A stretch of DNA of 60,000 bases from Komagataeibacter medellinensis NBRC 3288 (GCF_000182745.2 NC_016027.1:1-60000), one strand, 5' to 3'. Counted from the first letter of the stretch, positions 39,074-48,116 are shown. Made by a program: numbers and translations. Notes: a model not told the origin generated them from the sequence alone.

Positions 39074-39093
39074 ACATGAAACATGTGTCATGT
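39074..39093. promoter_or_regulatory. 20-bp dyad in the sucC / ferritin-like divergent region
   Basis: ACATGA (39074-39079) and TCATGT (39088-39093) are complementary arms around a central ACATGT, with one mismatched pair. Its symmetry and place between two divergent genes suggest an operator. No regulator is encoded nearby. Confidence 0.35.
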
Positions 39094-39156
39094 CGTCGCC
39101 AGCAAGTGGCACGCGCGGCGCGCCGTCATGGAGAAAATGCAGAAGAACAGGTTGCG

Positions 39157-39981
39157 ATGAAACACTGGCGCATTGAACAGATGAACTGGGAACGTTTCGA
39201 CCCGCAGCGGGTGGACCCTGACACTGTCCCGCTGGTCAAGGCCGCATCGGTGGTGGAACGTAATGGCCTGGATTATGCCCGCTATCTCAAGAACGTCTTT
39301 GCCGATGACCCTGCCTTCCAGCAGGCGGTGGACAACTGGGCAGATGAGGAAGTGCAGCATGGCGACGCACTGGGTAGGTGGGCCATGCTGGCCGATCCCG
39401 CATGGGACTACATGGCGGCGTTTGAGCGCTACCGGCAGTCTTACCGGCTTGAACTGGATGTGGCGGCCTCCATCCGTGGTTCGCGCACGGGGGAACTGAT
39501 CGCGCGCTGCATGGTGGAAACGGGCACGTCATCCTTTTATACCGCCCTGGGCGATGCCACGGACGAACCGGTGCTCAAGGCGATATGTCGGCAGATCGCC
39601 GCCGATGAATACAGGCATTTCAAGCTGTTCTATGATCATATGAATCGCTATCTGCGCCGGGAGCGGCTGGGGGTGTGGCAGCGTGCCCGGATTGCTCTGG
39701 GACGGGTTACGGAAAGCGAGGATGACGAACTGGCCTCTGCCTACCACACCACAAACGATCCGGTGGGCCTGCCCTATGACCACCAGCGCTGTATCGCGGC
39801 CTATATGTCGCGCGCCCTGCGCTTCTACCAGCCACGGCATGCGGCCAGGGTTACGGGCATGATCCTCAAGACCATAGGCTGGACGCCTCATGGCCGTCTG
39901 CATGCGCTGATTGCGCGCGTGCTGTACCGGCTGCTCATGATGCGCCAGCGCCGGTTCGCACGGGTCATGACCACGGTCTGA
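39157..39981 (+). CDS. ferritin-like domain protein, probable diiron protein
   Basis: This 274-residue all-helical protein has two metal-binding EXXH-type motifs in the first half (DEEVQHG and DEYRHF) spaced as in four-helix ferritin-like diiron proteins, plus further conserved acidic residues (SVVERNG, METGTSSF). The C-terminal 70 residues are basic (LLMMRQRRFARV) and may lie at the membrane surface. The frame is open to 39076, but MKHWRIEQ at 39157 is the most likely start. No family function is known to me; hydroxylase, oxidase or metal storage are all possible. Confidence 0.65.
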   Translation: MKHWRIEQMNWERFDPQRVDPDTVPLVKAASVVERNGLDYARYLKNVFADDPAFQQAVDNWADEEVQHGDALGRWAMLADPAWDYMAAFERYRQSYRLELDVAASIRGSRTGELIARCMVETGTSSFYTALGDATDEPVLKAICRQIAADEYRHFKLFYDHMNRYLRRERLGVWQRARIALGRVTESEDDELASAYHTTNDPVGLPYDHQRCIAAYMSRALRFYQPRHAARVTGMILKTIGWTPHGRLHALIARVLYRLLMMRQRRFARVMTTV

Positions 39982-40052
39982 CCGGCATGCCCACGCAATA
40001 GCACCCGCAACAACATCAGGAAATGAAGATACACGGCATGATGGTTCAGGAT

Positions 40053-40682
40053 ATGAAAACGCGCGGCACCCTCCTTCTGGCAGCAGCGGGCTGCCTTGCG
40101 CTGGCGGGCACTGCACGGGCGGATGTGCCGGCAACGGCTGCGGCACCCGGCCCGGCCGGAGCGGATTCATCATCTGATGCCCAGATCAGTGACGCCACGC
40201 GCGCGGAGCGGCTCATGGCATCGCAGGTCGGGCTGCGTAACTTCACGGCAGCCGGGTTCCATCCGGGTATGGTGCGCCATATCGTGTTGTTGCGTTTCCT
40301 GCCCACCATTACTGACGCGCAGCGTGCCGAGGTAGTGCGCCGATTCATGGCGCTTGGTCTGGTTTCGCGCCGCGAGGACGGCTCTCCCGTGGTATCCGCC
40401 ATCGAGACCGGCGCGCAGATGAGTGGGGAAGGGGCTGATGAGGGGTTGCAGCAGGCCTTTATCGTGACCTTCCGTTCGGAAGGGGACCGGAATTACTATG
40501 TCGGCCGCCCCGTGGTGACCGATCCCGCTTATTTCGACCCGGCGCATGAAGCCTTCAAGAAATTCGCGGCCCCCTACCTCGTCTCGGTAGTCGTGTTCGA
40601 CTATGCCCTTTCCACCACCCATCCGAGGCGTGACGTGCCGGTCCGTACCGGCGGCACGCAGGTTCCCCGGCAGCAGGGCTGA
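40053..40682 (+). CDS. secreted Dabb (stress-responsive A/B barrel) domain protein
   Basis: This exported protein of 209 residues has a signal peptide MKTRGTLLLAAAGCLALAGTARA and an Ala/Pro-rich spacer of about 40 residues. A Dabb-type alpha/beta barrel follows from about residue 75 (VRHIVLLRFLPTITDAQRAEVVRRF, ending VVFDYAL). The Dabb fold occurs in small stress-related and cyclase-like proteins, and the exact role is unknown. The frame is open to ATG 40023 and 40038; 40053 gives the most compact signal peptide. It is monocistronic by spacing (33 bases before the next ATG, which has its own AGGAG). Confidence 0.7.
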   Translation: MKTRGTLLLAAAGCLALAGTARADVPATAAAPGPAGADSSSDAQISDATRAERLMASQVGLRNFTAAGFHPGMVRHIVLLRFLPTITDAQRAEVVRRFMALGLVSRREDGSPVVSAIETGAQMSGEGADEGLQQAFIVTFRSEGDRNYYVGRPVVTDPAYFDPAHEAFKKFAAPYLVSVVVFDYALSTTHPRRDVPVRTGGTQVPRQQG

Positions 40683-40715
40683 CGGCCGGATATCCCATCA
40701 AGGAGTGACCATATC

Positions 40716-41474
40716 ATGACAACCGTGACCCTCGGGCATCTGGACAATACCGTGCAACAGGCCAGCGCTGCCGCCGTGGCCCGTGTGCTGGAGGCATACG
40801 ATCTGGAGGTTGAATACGTCGCAGCCCCCCGTGACGCGATGGAAGAGCACATGCGCCGGGGCGATGTGGACCTGTTTGTCTCCGCCTGGCTGCCTGATGT
40901 CGATGCAGGTTTCGTCGCATCCGGTCTGGGCATGGAATCCTTCGGGCAACTCTACCGCCCCACTTTTGGTTTCTGTATCCCCGAAGCGGCTGCTACCGGC
41001 ATCACTTCCCTTGCCGAACTGGCTGCCGCTGGCTGCCCCGTGGGGCGTGAGATCGTGGCCCCGGACTCGGTCATCGACCTGGTGCGGCAGGTCGTTGCTG
41101 CCTACAATCTGACCGAAGCAGGCTATACCATCGCGACCCGTCCCGATGCACAGGCCAGCGACCACGCGGCCCATGTGCTTGAAAATAGCCTGCCTGAGAT
41201 CATTCCCGTCTGGCAGCCTTCCTTCGTGCATTACGGACAGCGCGTGATCACGCTGGAAGACCCCAAGGAGGCCTGCGGGCAAGAGCAGGAGGCGCGTATC
41301 CTGATCCGCTCCGCCATCCGTCCCGAGATGGATACCGACCTGCTTGATGAACTGGATGAACTGACACTGGGCAACAAGGTTGTCAGCGCGCTGGACCATG
41401 CCATGCGCACCGAAGGCATGAGTGCTGAAGATGCAGCCGAGGCGTGGCAGCGTGGCAAGCTGCTGCCACGCTGA
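40716..41474 (+). CDS. OpuAC-like substrate-binding domain protein without signal peptide
   Basis: This 252-residue protein has the type of periplasmic binding domain used for glycine betaine and related quaternary amines (VDLFVSAWLPDVDAGF, LAAAGCPVGREIVAPDSV, IIPVWQPSFVHYG, LDELDELTLGNKVVSALDHAM). It begins directly with the first strand (MTTVTLGHLDN) and has neither a signal sequence nor a lipobox. It has AGGAG 11 bases upstream. No permease or ATPase of an uptake system is next to it. It may be a cytoplasmic ligand-binding protein or enzyme derived from a binding protein. Confidence 0.72.
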   Translation: MTTVTLGHLDNTVQQASAAAVARVLEAYDLEVEYVAAPRDAMEEHMRRGDVDLFVSAWLPDVDAGFVASGLGMESFGQLYRPTFGFCIPEAAATGITSLAELAAAGCPVGREIVAPDSVIDLVRQVVAAYNLTEAGYTIATRPDAQASDHAAHVLENSLPEIIPVWQPSFVHYGQRVITLEDPKEACGQEQEARILIRSAIRPEMDTDLLDELDELTLGNKVVSALDHAMRTEGMSAEDAAEAWQRGKLLPR

Positions 41475-41483
41475 GGCCCGGCC

Positions 41484-42758
41484 ATGACCATGCATGAAGA
41501 CGATGGGCCACCCGCCCCGGACGCGCGTGATGCTGGACTGAAGGCCCAGTACGAACACTACCCCTATCCCGCCCGTGACCCGCGGGAGGAAAAAAGCAGG
41601 CTGCTGATCGGCAGCCCCAGCCACCTGCGTGAGATCGACTACTGGGTCTTCGGTGCCACCCGCCCGCAATCCACTGCGCTAAGGGTGCTGGTGGCCGGGT
41701 GTGGCACGGGTGATGGCGCGATCATGCTGGCCACGCATATGGCGCGCGCGGGCAGGGGGGGAGAGGTCCTGTGCCTCGACCGCTCATCTGTGGCACTGGG
41801 CATCGCGCGAGCACGGGCGGAGGTGCGTGGGTTGACCAACATGCGCTTCGTGCAGGGCGATCTGGCCAACCTTGCCGCCGTTGCGCCGGGTCCGTTCGAT
41901 TACATCGACTGCTGCGGCGTGCTGCACCACCTGCCCGACCCCGATGCCGGGCTTGCGGCGCTGGAAGGCGTTCTGGCGCCCGGTGGGGGCATGGGGATCA
42001 TGGTCTATGCCCCCTATGGCCGCACGGGGGTGTACATGCTGCAGGATGCGCTGGAGCGCCTGGCCCCGGTGGCGGATGCGCCAAAACAGCGGCTGGATGT
42101 GGCGCGCCGGGTCATGCGTCACCTGCCTGCCACTGCATGGCTGCGACAGAACGGCAATTTTGGAGACCACCTGAGCGGCGGCGAGGCTGGGCTGTATGAC
42201 CTGCTGCTCAATCCACGTGATCGCGCATATGACATAACCGCCTTCCATGCATTTCTGGAACGCGCGGGGCTTGCGGCGGCCTGCCTGATGGAACCCGCCC
42301 GTTACGACCCGGCCCTGCTGTTGCCTGACCCGCGCTTGCGCGAACGTATTGCGGCCCTGCCCGAACGGGTGCGCGAGGCGGTGGCGGAGGACGTGGCAGG
42401 CAATATGGCAACCCATGTCGCCTATGTGCGCCGCGCGAGCGAACCCGTTATGCGCGCCGATGCGCGTGCGCCGGATGCCGTGCCCATCATGCGTGAGATA
42501 CCCGGTATCGAACTGGCCCGCATGATGGGGCCGGATGACCGGCTGCCCTTCGCTTTTGGAACGCTGCAGGTGACGATTGCCCTGCCGCCCCAGGCGCGCG
42601 GCATCCTGCCGCTGATTGATGGTGAGCGTACGCTGGCCGATATCGCGGCGATCATGGAAACGCGCGGCCTGTCCGCCAGCCGGTTTGCCCGGGTATGGGA
42701 CCAGATGTTCACAACGCTGGAATCACTCAACCGGGTGCTGCTGCGCGCCCCCCGCTGA
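41484..42758 (+). CDS. class I SAM-dependent methyltransferase with C-terminal extension
   Basis: This 424-residue protein has an N-terminal QYEHYPYP motif (22-29) and a Rossmann methyltransferase domain with motif I VLVAGCGTGDG (68-78). Acidic loop VLCLDRS, motif IV-like DYIDCCGVLHHLPDP and post-motif VLAPGGGMGIMVYAPYG follow. The C-terminal 130 residues are not part of the catalytic fold. The substrate is unknown; the family includes proteins of small-molecule and protein methylation. It is nine bases after the OpuAC-like gene and is followed by the YdcF-like gene after five bases, suggesting one operon. Confidence 0.75.
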   Translation: MTMHEDDGPPAPDARDAGLKAQYEHYPYPARDPREEKSRLLIGSPSHLREIDYWVFGATRPQSTALRVLVAGCGTGDGAIMLATHMARAGRGGEVLCLDRSSVALGIARARAEVRGLTNMRFVQGDLANLAAVAPGPFDYIDCCGVLHHLPDPDAGLAALEGVLAPGGGMGIMVYAPYGRTGVYMLQDALERLAPVADAPKQRLDVARRVMRHLPATAWLRQNGNFGDHLSGGEAGLYDLLLNPRDRAYDITAFHAFLERAGLAAACLMEPARYDPALLLPDPRLRERIAALPERVREAVAEDVAGNMATHVAYVRRASEPVMRADARAPDAVPIMREIPGIELARMMGPDDRLPFAFGTLQVTIALPPQARGILPLIDGERTLADIAAIMETRGLSASRFARVWDQMFTTLESLNRVLLRAPR

Positions 42759-42763
42759 CCGCC

Positions 42764-43306
42764 GTGACGCAGCGGAGGGAGACCGGGCTGCCGGTTGTCA
42801 TATTCGGTGCGAAACTGCGGCCCGATGGCACGCCCGGCCGCACGGTAAGGTTGCGGGTGGCCGCAGCCCATGCCTTTGGCCTCCGGCAGGGCGGGGTTGT
42901 GTATGTGCCTACGGGTGGCCCGTCACGGCCATCAGGCATGACGGAGGCCAGCGTGATGGCCCGCCTGTTGCTTGATGGCGGGGCGGCGGCAGGCAGTGTG
43001 CTGGTAGAGGATACGGCCCCCGATACGCTGGCCTCTGTCATCGCCTGCACCCGGCTCCTGCGCGCGCGGGGGTATGGGGGTGTCGTGGCCGTGGCATCCA
43101 GCGCCTATCACCTGCCGCGCTGCCTTGTGCTGATGCGAATGATGGGTTGGCGGGTGCAGCGTGTGCCCCCGCCAAAGGTTGCCGCTGCACGCGGATGGCG
43201 CAAACGCTGGTTCTGGCGCCTGCGTGAGGGAGCGGCCCTACCGTGGGATATGCTGCTGCTGGCCATATGGCGGCTGCGCTACGGGCGCGGTGGTTTCGCG
43301 CCATGA
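42764..43306 (+). CDS. YdcF/DUF218 family protein
   Basis: This 180-residue protein of the YdcF (ElyC-like, DUF218) family shows VVIFGAKLRPDGTPG and VYVPTGGPSRPSGMTEASVM. A late VVAVASSAYHLPRCLVLMRMMGW is also typical. It is thought to bind nucleotides or act in envelope polysaccharide metabolism, but no reaction is established. The start is a GTG at 42764, five bases after the methyltransferase stop; there is no ATG at this end of the frame. The longer frame to 42695 overlaps the methyltransferase and is not used. Confidence 0.75.
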   Translation: MTQRRETGLPVVIFGAKLRPDGTPGRTVRLRVAAAHAFGLRQGGVVYVPTGGPSRPSGMTEASVMARLLLDGGAAAGSVLVEDTAPDTLASVIACTRLLRARGYGGVVAVASSAYHLPRCLVLMRMMGWRVQRVPPPKVAAARGWRKRWFWRLREGAALPWDMLLLAIWRLRYGRGGFAP

Positions 43307-43327
43307 TGATTGACACTGACAGCCCAA

Positions 43328-43344
43328 CCCCGCATCACGCGGGG
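43328..43344 (+). terminator. hairpin between the ydcF-like gene and fabD
   Basis: CCCCGC (43328-43333) pairs with GCGGGG (43339-43344) across ATCAC, followed by ATATTT. It is a GC-rich terminator-like hairpin that may separate the accessory operon from fabD. Confidence 0.5.
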
Positions 43345-43378
43345 ATATTTAAAGACAACATGAGTGTGGATGGAAGAC

Positions 43379-44356
43379 ATGCCTGTGCAAGCCTTTGTTT
43401 TTCCCGGTCAGGGAAGCCAGTCAGTTGGAATGGGCCGCGATCTGGCCGAAGCCTTTGCCCCCGCGCGTGAAGTGTTTCAGGAAGTCGATGATGCACTGGA
43501 GCAACATCTCTCCACGCTCATGTTCGAAGGGCCGATGGAGGACCTGACTCGCACCGATAACGCCCAGCCAGCGCTGATGGCCGTCTCGCTGGCCGTGCTG
43601 CGGGTGCTGGAGCGTGAGGGCGGACTTGACCTGAAGCGCGACGTGGCGTTGGTGGCCGGGCACTCGCTGGGTGAATACTCCGCCCTTGCGGCAGCCGGTG
43701 CGCTGGGCATTGCCCAGACCGCGCGCCTGCTGCGTCTGCGTGGCAATGCCATGCAGAAGGCCGTTCCCCCCGGCGAGGGCGGCATGGCGGCGTTAATCGG
43801 CGCCGATATGGACATGGAACGCGCGGCCAGCCTGTGCGCTGAAGCCGCGACCTTTACTGACGAGACCGGTAAAACCTGCAAGGAAGTGCTGGAAGTCGCT
43901 AACGACAATGGCGGTGGCCAGGTGGTCGTGGCGGGGCAGATGGCGGCGATTGACCGCGTGATCGCCCTCGCCAAGGCGCAGGGTGTCAAGCGTGCGCTCA
44001 AGCTGCCGGTCTCGGCGCCTTTCCACTGCTCCATGATGGCGTCGGCAGCGGACGCCATGCGCGCGGCGCTAGCCGATACGGACATTGCGCCCCCCGTCGT
44101 GCCCGTGGTGGCGAACGTGACGGCGGCCAAGGTATCTGACCCCGCCACCATTCGTGATCTGCTGGTCCGGCAGGTCACCGGTACCGTGCGCTGGCGCGAA
44201 AGTGTCGATGCCATGGTGGCCATGGGAGCCGACAGCTTTGTCGAGATCGGGTCGGGCAAGGTGCTGGCAGGGCTGGTGCGTCGCATCAATGGCGACGTGG
44301 CCACCCGTTCGGTCGGCACGCCCGCCGATATCGAGGCCTATCTGGCTGCACGCTGA
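43379..44356 (+). CDS. fabD: malonyl-CoA:ACP transacylase
   Basis: FabD loads malonate onto acyl carrier protein to start fatty acid elongation. The 325-residue protein begins MPVQAFVFPGQGSQ, with the nucleophile Ser96 in GHSLGEYSA, a catalytic His in APFHCSM and the GxGxxG-like NDNGGGQVVVAG. GGAAG lies two bases before ATG 43379; the ATG at 43370 and the GTG at 43364 are less likely. First gene of the fabD-fabG-acpP-fabF-mltG cluster. Confidence 0.95.
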   Translation: MPVQAFVFPGQGSQSVGMGRDLAEAFAPAREVFQEVDDALEQHLSTLMFEGPMEDLTRTDNAQPALMAVSLAVLRVLEREGGLDLKRDVALVAGHSLGEYSALAAAGALGIAQTARLLRLRGNAMQKAVPPGEGGMAALIGADMDMERAASLCAEAATFTDETGKTCKEVLEVANDNGGGQVVVAGQMAAIDRVIALAKAQGVKRALKLPVSAPFHCSMMASAADAMRAALADTDIAPPVVPVVANVTAAKVSDPATIRDLLVRQVTGTVRWRESVDAMVAMGADSFVEIGSGKVLAGLVRRINGDVATRSVGTPADIEAYLAAR

Positions 44357-44432
44357 CAATATGCCCATGCTCCGTAGCGGACGGGTCACGGAGTGTATCT
44401 GGTTTATGAATACCGAAGGGAACGGACAGCTC

Positions 44433-45188
44433 ATGTTCAGGCTGGATGGAAAAGTGGCGCTGGTAACCGGCGCATCGGGTGGAATCGGGCGCGAGATCGC
44501 TCGCGCGCTGCATGCGCAGGGAGCCAGTGTCGTGCTGTCGGGTACCCGACAGGGTGTGCTGGAGGACGTGGCGGCCGAAATTGGCGCACAGGATGGGGCT
44601 GGGCGGGTGCATGTGTGTGCGGCCGACCTGTCAGACCCAGCGGCGGCCGATGCGCTGGTCGCCAGTGCCGAGGAAAAGGCGGGTGCCCCACTGGCCATTC
44701 TGGTCAACAACGCGGGCCTGACACGCGACACGCTTGCGATTCGCATGAAGGATGAGGACTGGAGCCGCGTGCTGGACGTGGACCTTGCCGCCCCCTTCCG
44801 TCTGTGCCGCGCTGCACTGAAGGGCATGTTGCGCCGCAGGGCGGGGCGGATTGTCAACATCGCCTCAGTTGTGGGGGTTACGGGCAATGCGGGGCAGGCC
44901 AATTATGCCGCCGCCAAGGCCGGTATGATTGGCATGGGCAAGTCGCTGGCGCAGGAAGCAGGCAGTCGGGGTGTTACCGTGAATACCGTGGCGCCGGGCT
45001 TTGTCCAGACCGCCATGACCGATGTACTGCCAGATGCGCAGAAGGAAAAGCTGGTGGGCGCCATCCCGCTGGGCCGCATGGGCCAGCCGCAGGATATCGC
45101 ACCCGCCGTGGTGTATCTTGCATCGGACGAGGCAGGATGGATTACGGGTACTACAATTCATGTCAATGGTGGCATGGCGATGCCCTGA
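44433..45188 (+). CDS. fabG: 3-oxoacyl-ACP reductase
   Basis: FabG reduces 3-oxoacyl-ACP with NADPH in fatty acid synthesis. The 251-residue short-chain dehydrogenase has the cofactor loop GASGGIG (13-19), NNAG, and the catalytic Tyr158-X3-Lys162 (NYAAAK). The start ATG 44433 has a weak ribosome-binding site; an ATG 27 bases earlier is possible. A G-rich hairpin follows the gene at about 45237-45254. Confidence 0.94.
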   Translation: MFRLDGKVALVTGASGGIGREIARALHAQGASVVLSGTRQGVLEDVAAEIGAQDGAGRVHVCAADLSDPAAADALVASAEEKAGAPLAILVNNAGLTRDTLAIRMKDEDWSRVLDVDLAAPFRLCRAALKGMLRRRAGRIVNIASVVGVTGNAGQANYAAAKAGMIGMGKSLAQEAGSRGVTVNTVAPGFVQTAMTDVLPDAQKEKLVGAIPLGRMGQPQDIAPAVVYLASDEAGWITGTTIHVNGGMAMP

Positions 45189-45236
45189 CAGATGTGGTAT
45201 CCTGCCGCCCAGCAGACTTGCAAATAACGGAAAAGA

Positions 45237-45254
45237 GGGGGGTCTGTGGCCCCC
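45237..45254 (+). terminator. weak hairpin after fabG
   Basis: GGGGG (45238-45242) and CCCCC (45250-45254) flank TCTGTGG. It has no T-tract, so it may be partial or a leader structure for acpP. The rest of 45189-45448 (the acpP leader) also has a hairpin GCTTCG/CGAAGC at 45340-45353 and no gene. Confidence 0.3.
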
Positions 45255-45448
45255 GGCTGTCCCTTGATTGCAGGCCGCGCGGACAGGAAATGCAATCGCT
45301 GCCTTGGCGATCACATCAAAACCGTGCTAATCGCCCGCAGCTTCGTCCGAAGCGGGCCGGTATGCAATGCCGGTTTGCAGGGACGTTACAGGACGAACAC
45401 GTTTCGAACCGCCCGTTTCTTTCAGGGGCAGACAGGAAGCAGAGACAG

Positions 45449-45688
45449 ATGAGCGAAATCGCTGATAAGGTTAAGAAGATCGTAGTCGAGCACCTCGGTG
45501 TGGACGAAAGCAAGGTCACCCCCGATGCATCGTTCATCGACGATCTGGGTGCGGACAGCCTCGATACGGTTGAGCTGGTTATGGCTTTCGAAGAAGCGTT
45601 CAGCGTCGAGATCCCCGAAGATGCAGCTGAAAAGATCACGACCGTGAAGGACGCGATCGACTACATCGAGAAGCAGAAGGCTGCCTGA
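45449..45688 (+). CDS. acpP: acyl carrier protein
   Basis: AcpP is the central acyl carrier of fatty acid synthesis. The 79-residue acidic helical protein ([12 protein letters not shown]...) has the phosphopantetheine serine Ser37 in the invariant DSLDTVELV. The conserved [11 protein letters not shown] follows. AGGAAG precedes the ATG at 45449. A long 260-base leader and a following terminator suggest it is expressed separately and at a high level. A second, different acyl carrier protein is encoded at 58538-58789. Confidence 0.96.
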   Translation: MSEIADKVKKIVVEHLGVDESKVTPDASFIDDLGADSLDTVELVMAFEEAFSVEIPEDAAEKITTVKDAIDYIEKQKAA

Positions 45689-45714
45689 TCGGTCTTTTAT
45701 CCGATCATGTTTTT
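45686..45714 (+). terminator. intrinsic terminator between acpP and fabF
   Basis: TGATCGG (45686-45692), beginning with the acpP stop codon, pairs with CCGATCA (45701-45707) across an eight-base loop, then TGTTTTT (45708-45714). It explains how acpP can be made at far higher levels than the downstream fabF. Confidence 0.75.
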
Positions 45715-45759
45715 ACGAATTCAGTCAGGTATCGTTACTTTCAGGAGCAGGGCGGGTTG

Positions 45760-47043
45760 ATGCAGTCTACCGGATTGACATCTGGACAGCGGCGCGTTGT
45801 CGTGACCGGTATGGGTATTGTCAGCCCTCTCGGACTGGGTGTGGAGCGTAACTGGTCACGCCTTGTGGCCGGTGAAAACGGCTTTGGCCGTATTGCCTCG
45901 TTCGACGCGTCCGACCTGCCGGCACAGGTTGCAGGTGAAGTGCCTGCAGGGCCGACGGAAAGTGGCGGCCTGACTCTTTCGGACTGGATACCGGTCAAGG
46001 ACCAGAAAAAGATGGACCGCTTCATCCATCTTGGTCTTGTGGCCGCGACCGAAGCGGTCGAGGATTCCGGCTGGAAGCCGGAATCGGAGGAAGATCGCTG
46101 CCGCACCGGTGTGATGATCGGTGCCGGTATCGGTGGCCTCCAGACCATCTACGAGGCATCGGTCACGGTAAAGGAAGGACGTGCGCGCAGGCTTTCGCCC
46201 TTCTTCATCCCGTCCGCCCTGATCAACCTGGTCTCGGGCCATGTCTCGATCAAATACGGATTCAAGGGGCCAAACCACTCGGTCGTCACGGCGTGCGCCA
46301 CCGGCGTACATGCGATTGGCGATGCCGCCCGCATGATCATGCTGGGTGATGCCGACGTGATGGTGGCCGGTGGGGCAGAAGCTGCGGTGTGCCCATTGGG
46401 CATTGCGGGCTTCTGCTCGGCCAAGGCGCTGTCCACCCATTTCAACGACACGCCTGAAAAGGCATCCCGCCCATGGGACCGCGACCGTGATGGTTTTGTG
46501 ATGGGTGAGGGGGCCGGTATTGTCGTGCTGGAAGAATACGAGCATGCCAAGGCACGTGGTGCCAAGATCTATGCCGAGGTGATAGGCTATGGCATGTCGG
46601 GCGATGCACATCATATCACGGCACCGGCAGCAGGGCATGAAGGTGCATTCCGCGCCATGCAGAATGCCGTGCGCAGCGCGGGCCTGACTACGGCGGACAT
46701 CCAGTACGTCAACGCTCATGGCACCTCCACCATGGCCGATGACCTGGAACTGGAAGCTGTAGAACGCCTGTTCGGCGACGATGCGCGCAAGCTGGCCATG
46801 TCCTCCACCAAATCGGCCACGGGACATCTGCTTGGGGCGGCAGGGGCGGTGGAGGCGATCTACTCCATCCTTGCCATTCGTGATAACGTGGCACCGCCCA
46901 CGCTCAATCTGGACAATCCATCGCGTGAGAGCGTGATCGACCGGGTGGCGCATACGGCGCAAGAGCGCAAGATCGACACGATCCTGTCCAACAGCTTCGG
47001 CTTTGGCGGGACCAATGCCAGCGTGATCCTGCGCGGCGTATGA
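45760..47043 (+). CDS. fabF: 3-oxoacyl-ACP synthase II
   Basis: FabF condenses acyl-ACP with malonyl-ACP in fatty acid elongation. The 427-residue thiolase-fold protein has the catalytic triad Cys179 (TACATG), His320 (NAHGTST) and His356 (TGHLLGAAG). GGAEAAVCPLGIAGF lies between. ATG 45760 is chosen; a TTG directly upstream at 45757 and the AGGAG at 45742 also fit. A strong terminator follows at 47049-47069. Confidence 0.95.
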   Translation: MQSTGLTSGQRRVVVTGMGIVSPLGLGVERNWSRLVAGENGFGRIASFDASDLPAQVAGEVPAGPTESGGLTLSDWIPVKDQKKMDRFIHLGLVAATEAVEDSGWKPESEEDRCRTGVMIGAGIGGLQTIYEASVTVKEGRARRLSPFFIPSALINLVSGHVSIKYGFKGPNHSVVTACATGVHAIGDAARMIMLGDADVMVAGGAEAAVCPLGIAGFCSAKALSTHFNDTPEKASRPWDRDRDGFVMGEGAGIVVLEEYEHAKARGAKIYAEVIGYGMSGDAHHITAPAAGHEGAFRAMQNAVRSAGLTTADIQYVNAHGTSTMADDLELEAVERLFGDDARKLAMSSTKSATGHLLGAAGAVEAIYSILAIRDNVAPPTLNLDNPSRESVIDRVAHTAQERKIDTILSNSFGFGGTNASVILRGV

Positions 47044-47048
47044 GACCG

Positions 47049-47069
47049 GGGCGCCTGCGGGCGCCCTTT
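47049..47069 (+). terminator. intrinsic terminator after fabF
   Basis: GGGCGCC (47049-47055) pairs with GGCGCCC (47060-47066) across TGCG, followed by TTT at 47067-47069. It starts six bases after the fabF stop and precedes the ribosome-binding site of mltG, so some readthrough or a separate mltG promoter is needed. Confidence 0.65.
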
Positions 47070-47100
47070 CCATTTCCAGTAAAAAGAATGGGGAGACGGC

Positions 47101-48099
47101 GTGCGCAGGGTTCTGGCGGCACTGGGGGGGGCATTCCTGCTGCTTGTCCTGTCAGGTCTAGGCATCGGTTTTCTGGGCCTGAAGCATTACGATGCGCCCG
47201 GCCCATTGACCGAAGGGCGCGCGGTTGTCATCCCGCATGGGGGAACGACACAGGTAATGGCCACGCTGCAGGATGCGGGCGTGCTGGAGCGTGACTGGTC
47301 CACGCAAAAAGTATTCGATGTCGCAACCGCCCTGACACGGGTGGATGGTGCGTTCCATGCAGCGGAATTGGTATTTCCCGCTCACGGGTCCATCCATCAG
47401 GTTCTGCTGGTATTACGCCATGGCAAGCCGGTCATACACAGGTTGACCATCCCTGAAGGTCTGTCTTCCATCCAGATCGCGGCCCTGCTGGAACAGGCGC
47501 CCTATATGGACGGTACGTTTCCCTTCCCCGATGAGGGGTCAGTCATGCCGTTGACTTATGATTACGAATGGGGGATGCCGCGCGCGCAAATGCTGGCGCG
47601 CATGCAGCATGCCATGGATCGTGCCCTGGACCATGCATGGGAAGGGCGCGTGGCTGATCCCGCTATCCTGAACCGTCATGACCTGCTGGTGCTGGCCTCC
47701 ATGATCGAGCGTGAGACAGGCAGCGCGGATGAACGGCCGATGGTGGCGCGCGTATTCCTCAACCGCCTGCATCAGGGTATGCGACTACAGTCCGACCCGA
47801 CCGTGGTATATGGCCTGAACCATGGGGTGGGACCGCTGGGGCATGCGCTGTCTCACGCCGACCTTCTGCAGCCGACACCCTATAACACCTATATCATCCT
47901 TGGCCTGCCGCCCGGTCCGATCTGCTCGCCGGGTATGGCAGCGCTTGAGGCCGCTGCCCACCCGGCGCAGGGGGACCAGCTTTATTTTGTGGCCAATGGC
48001 CATGGTGGCCATAATTTTGCGACCACGCTGGGTGACCATAACCATAATGTCTCGGCCTTCAGGGCCGCGAAGCGGGCACAGTCTTCTGTCGCGCAATAG
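47101..48099 (+). CDS. mltG: endolytic murein transglycosylase MltG
   Basis: MltG (YceG family) cuts nascent peptidoglycan near the growing end and sets glycan length. The 332-residue protein starts at GTG with GGGAG seven bases upstream, has an N-terminal membrane anchor (LAALGGAFLLLVLSGLGIGFLGL), a LysM-like middle domain and the YceG catalytic domain. The catalytic Glu203 is in ASMIERETG, with ARVFLNRLHQGMRLQSDPTVVYG and GLPPGPICSPG. It follows fabF as in many alphaproteobacteria. Confidence 0.93.
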   Translation: MRRVLAALGGAFLLLVLSGLGIGFLGLKHYDAPGPLTEGRAVVIPHGGTTQVMATLQDAGVLERDWSTQKVFDVATALTRVDGAFHAAELVFPAHGSIHQVLLVLRHGKPVIHRLTIPEGLSSIQIAALLEQAPYMDGTFPFPDEGSVMPLTYDYEWGMPRAQMLARMQHAMDRALDHAWEGRVADPAILNRHDLLVLASMIERETGSADERPMVARVFLNRLHQGMRLQSDPTVVYGLNHGVGPLGHALSHADLLQPTPYNTYIILGLPPGPICSPGMAALEAAAHPAQGDQLYFVANGHGGHNFATTLGDHNHNVSAFRAAKRAQSSVAQ

Positions 48100-48116
48100 G
48101 GACCGTGACTGCCTCT

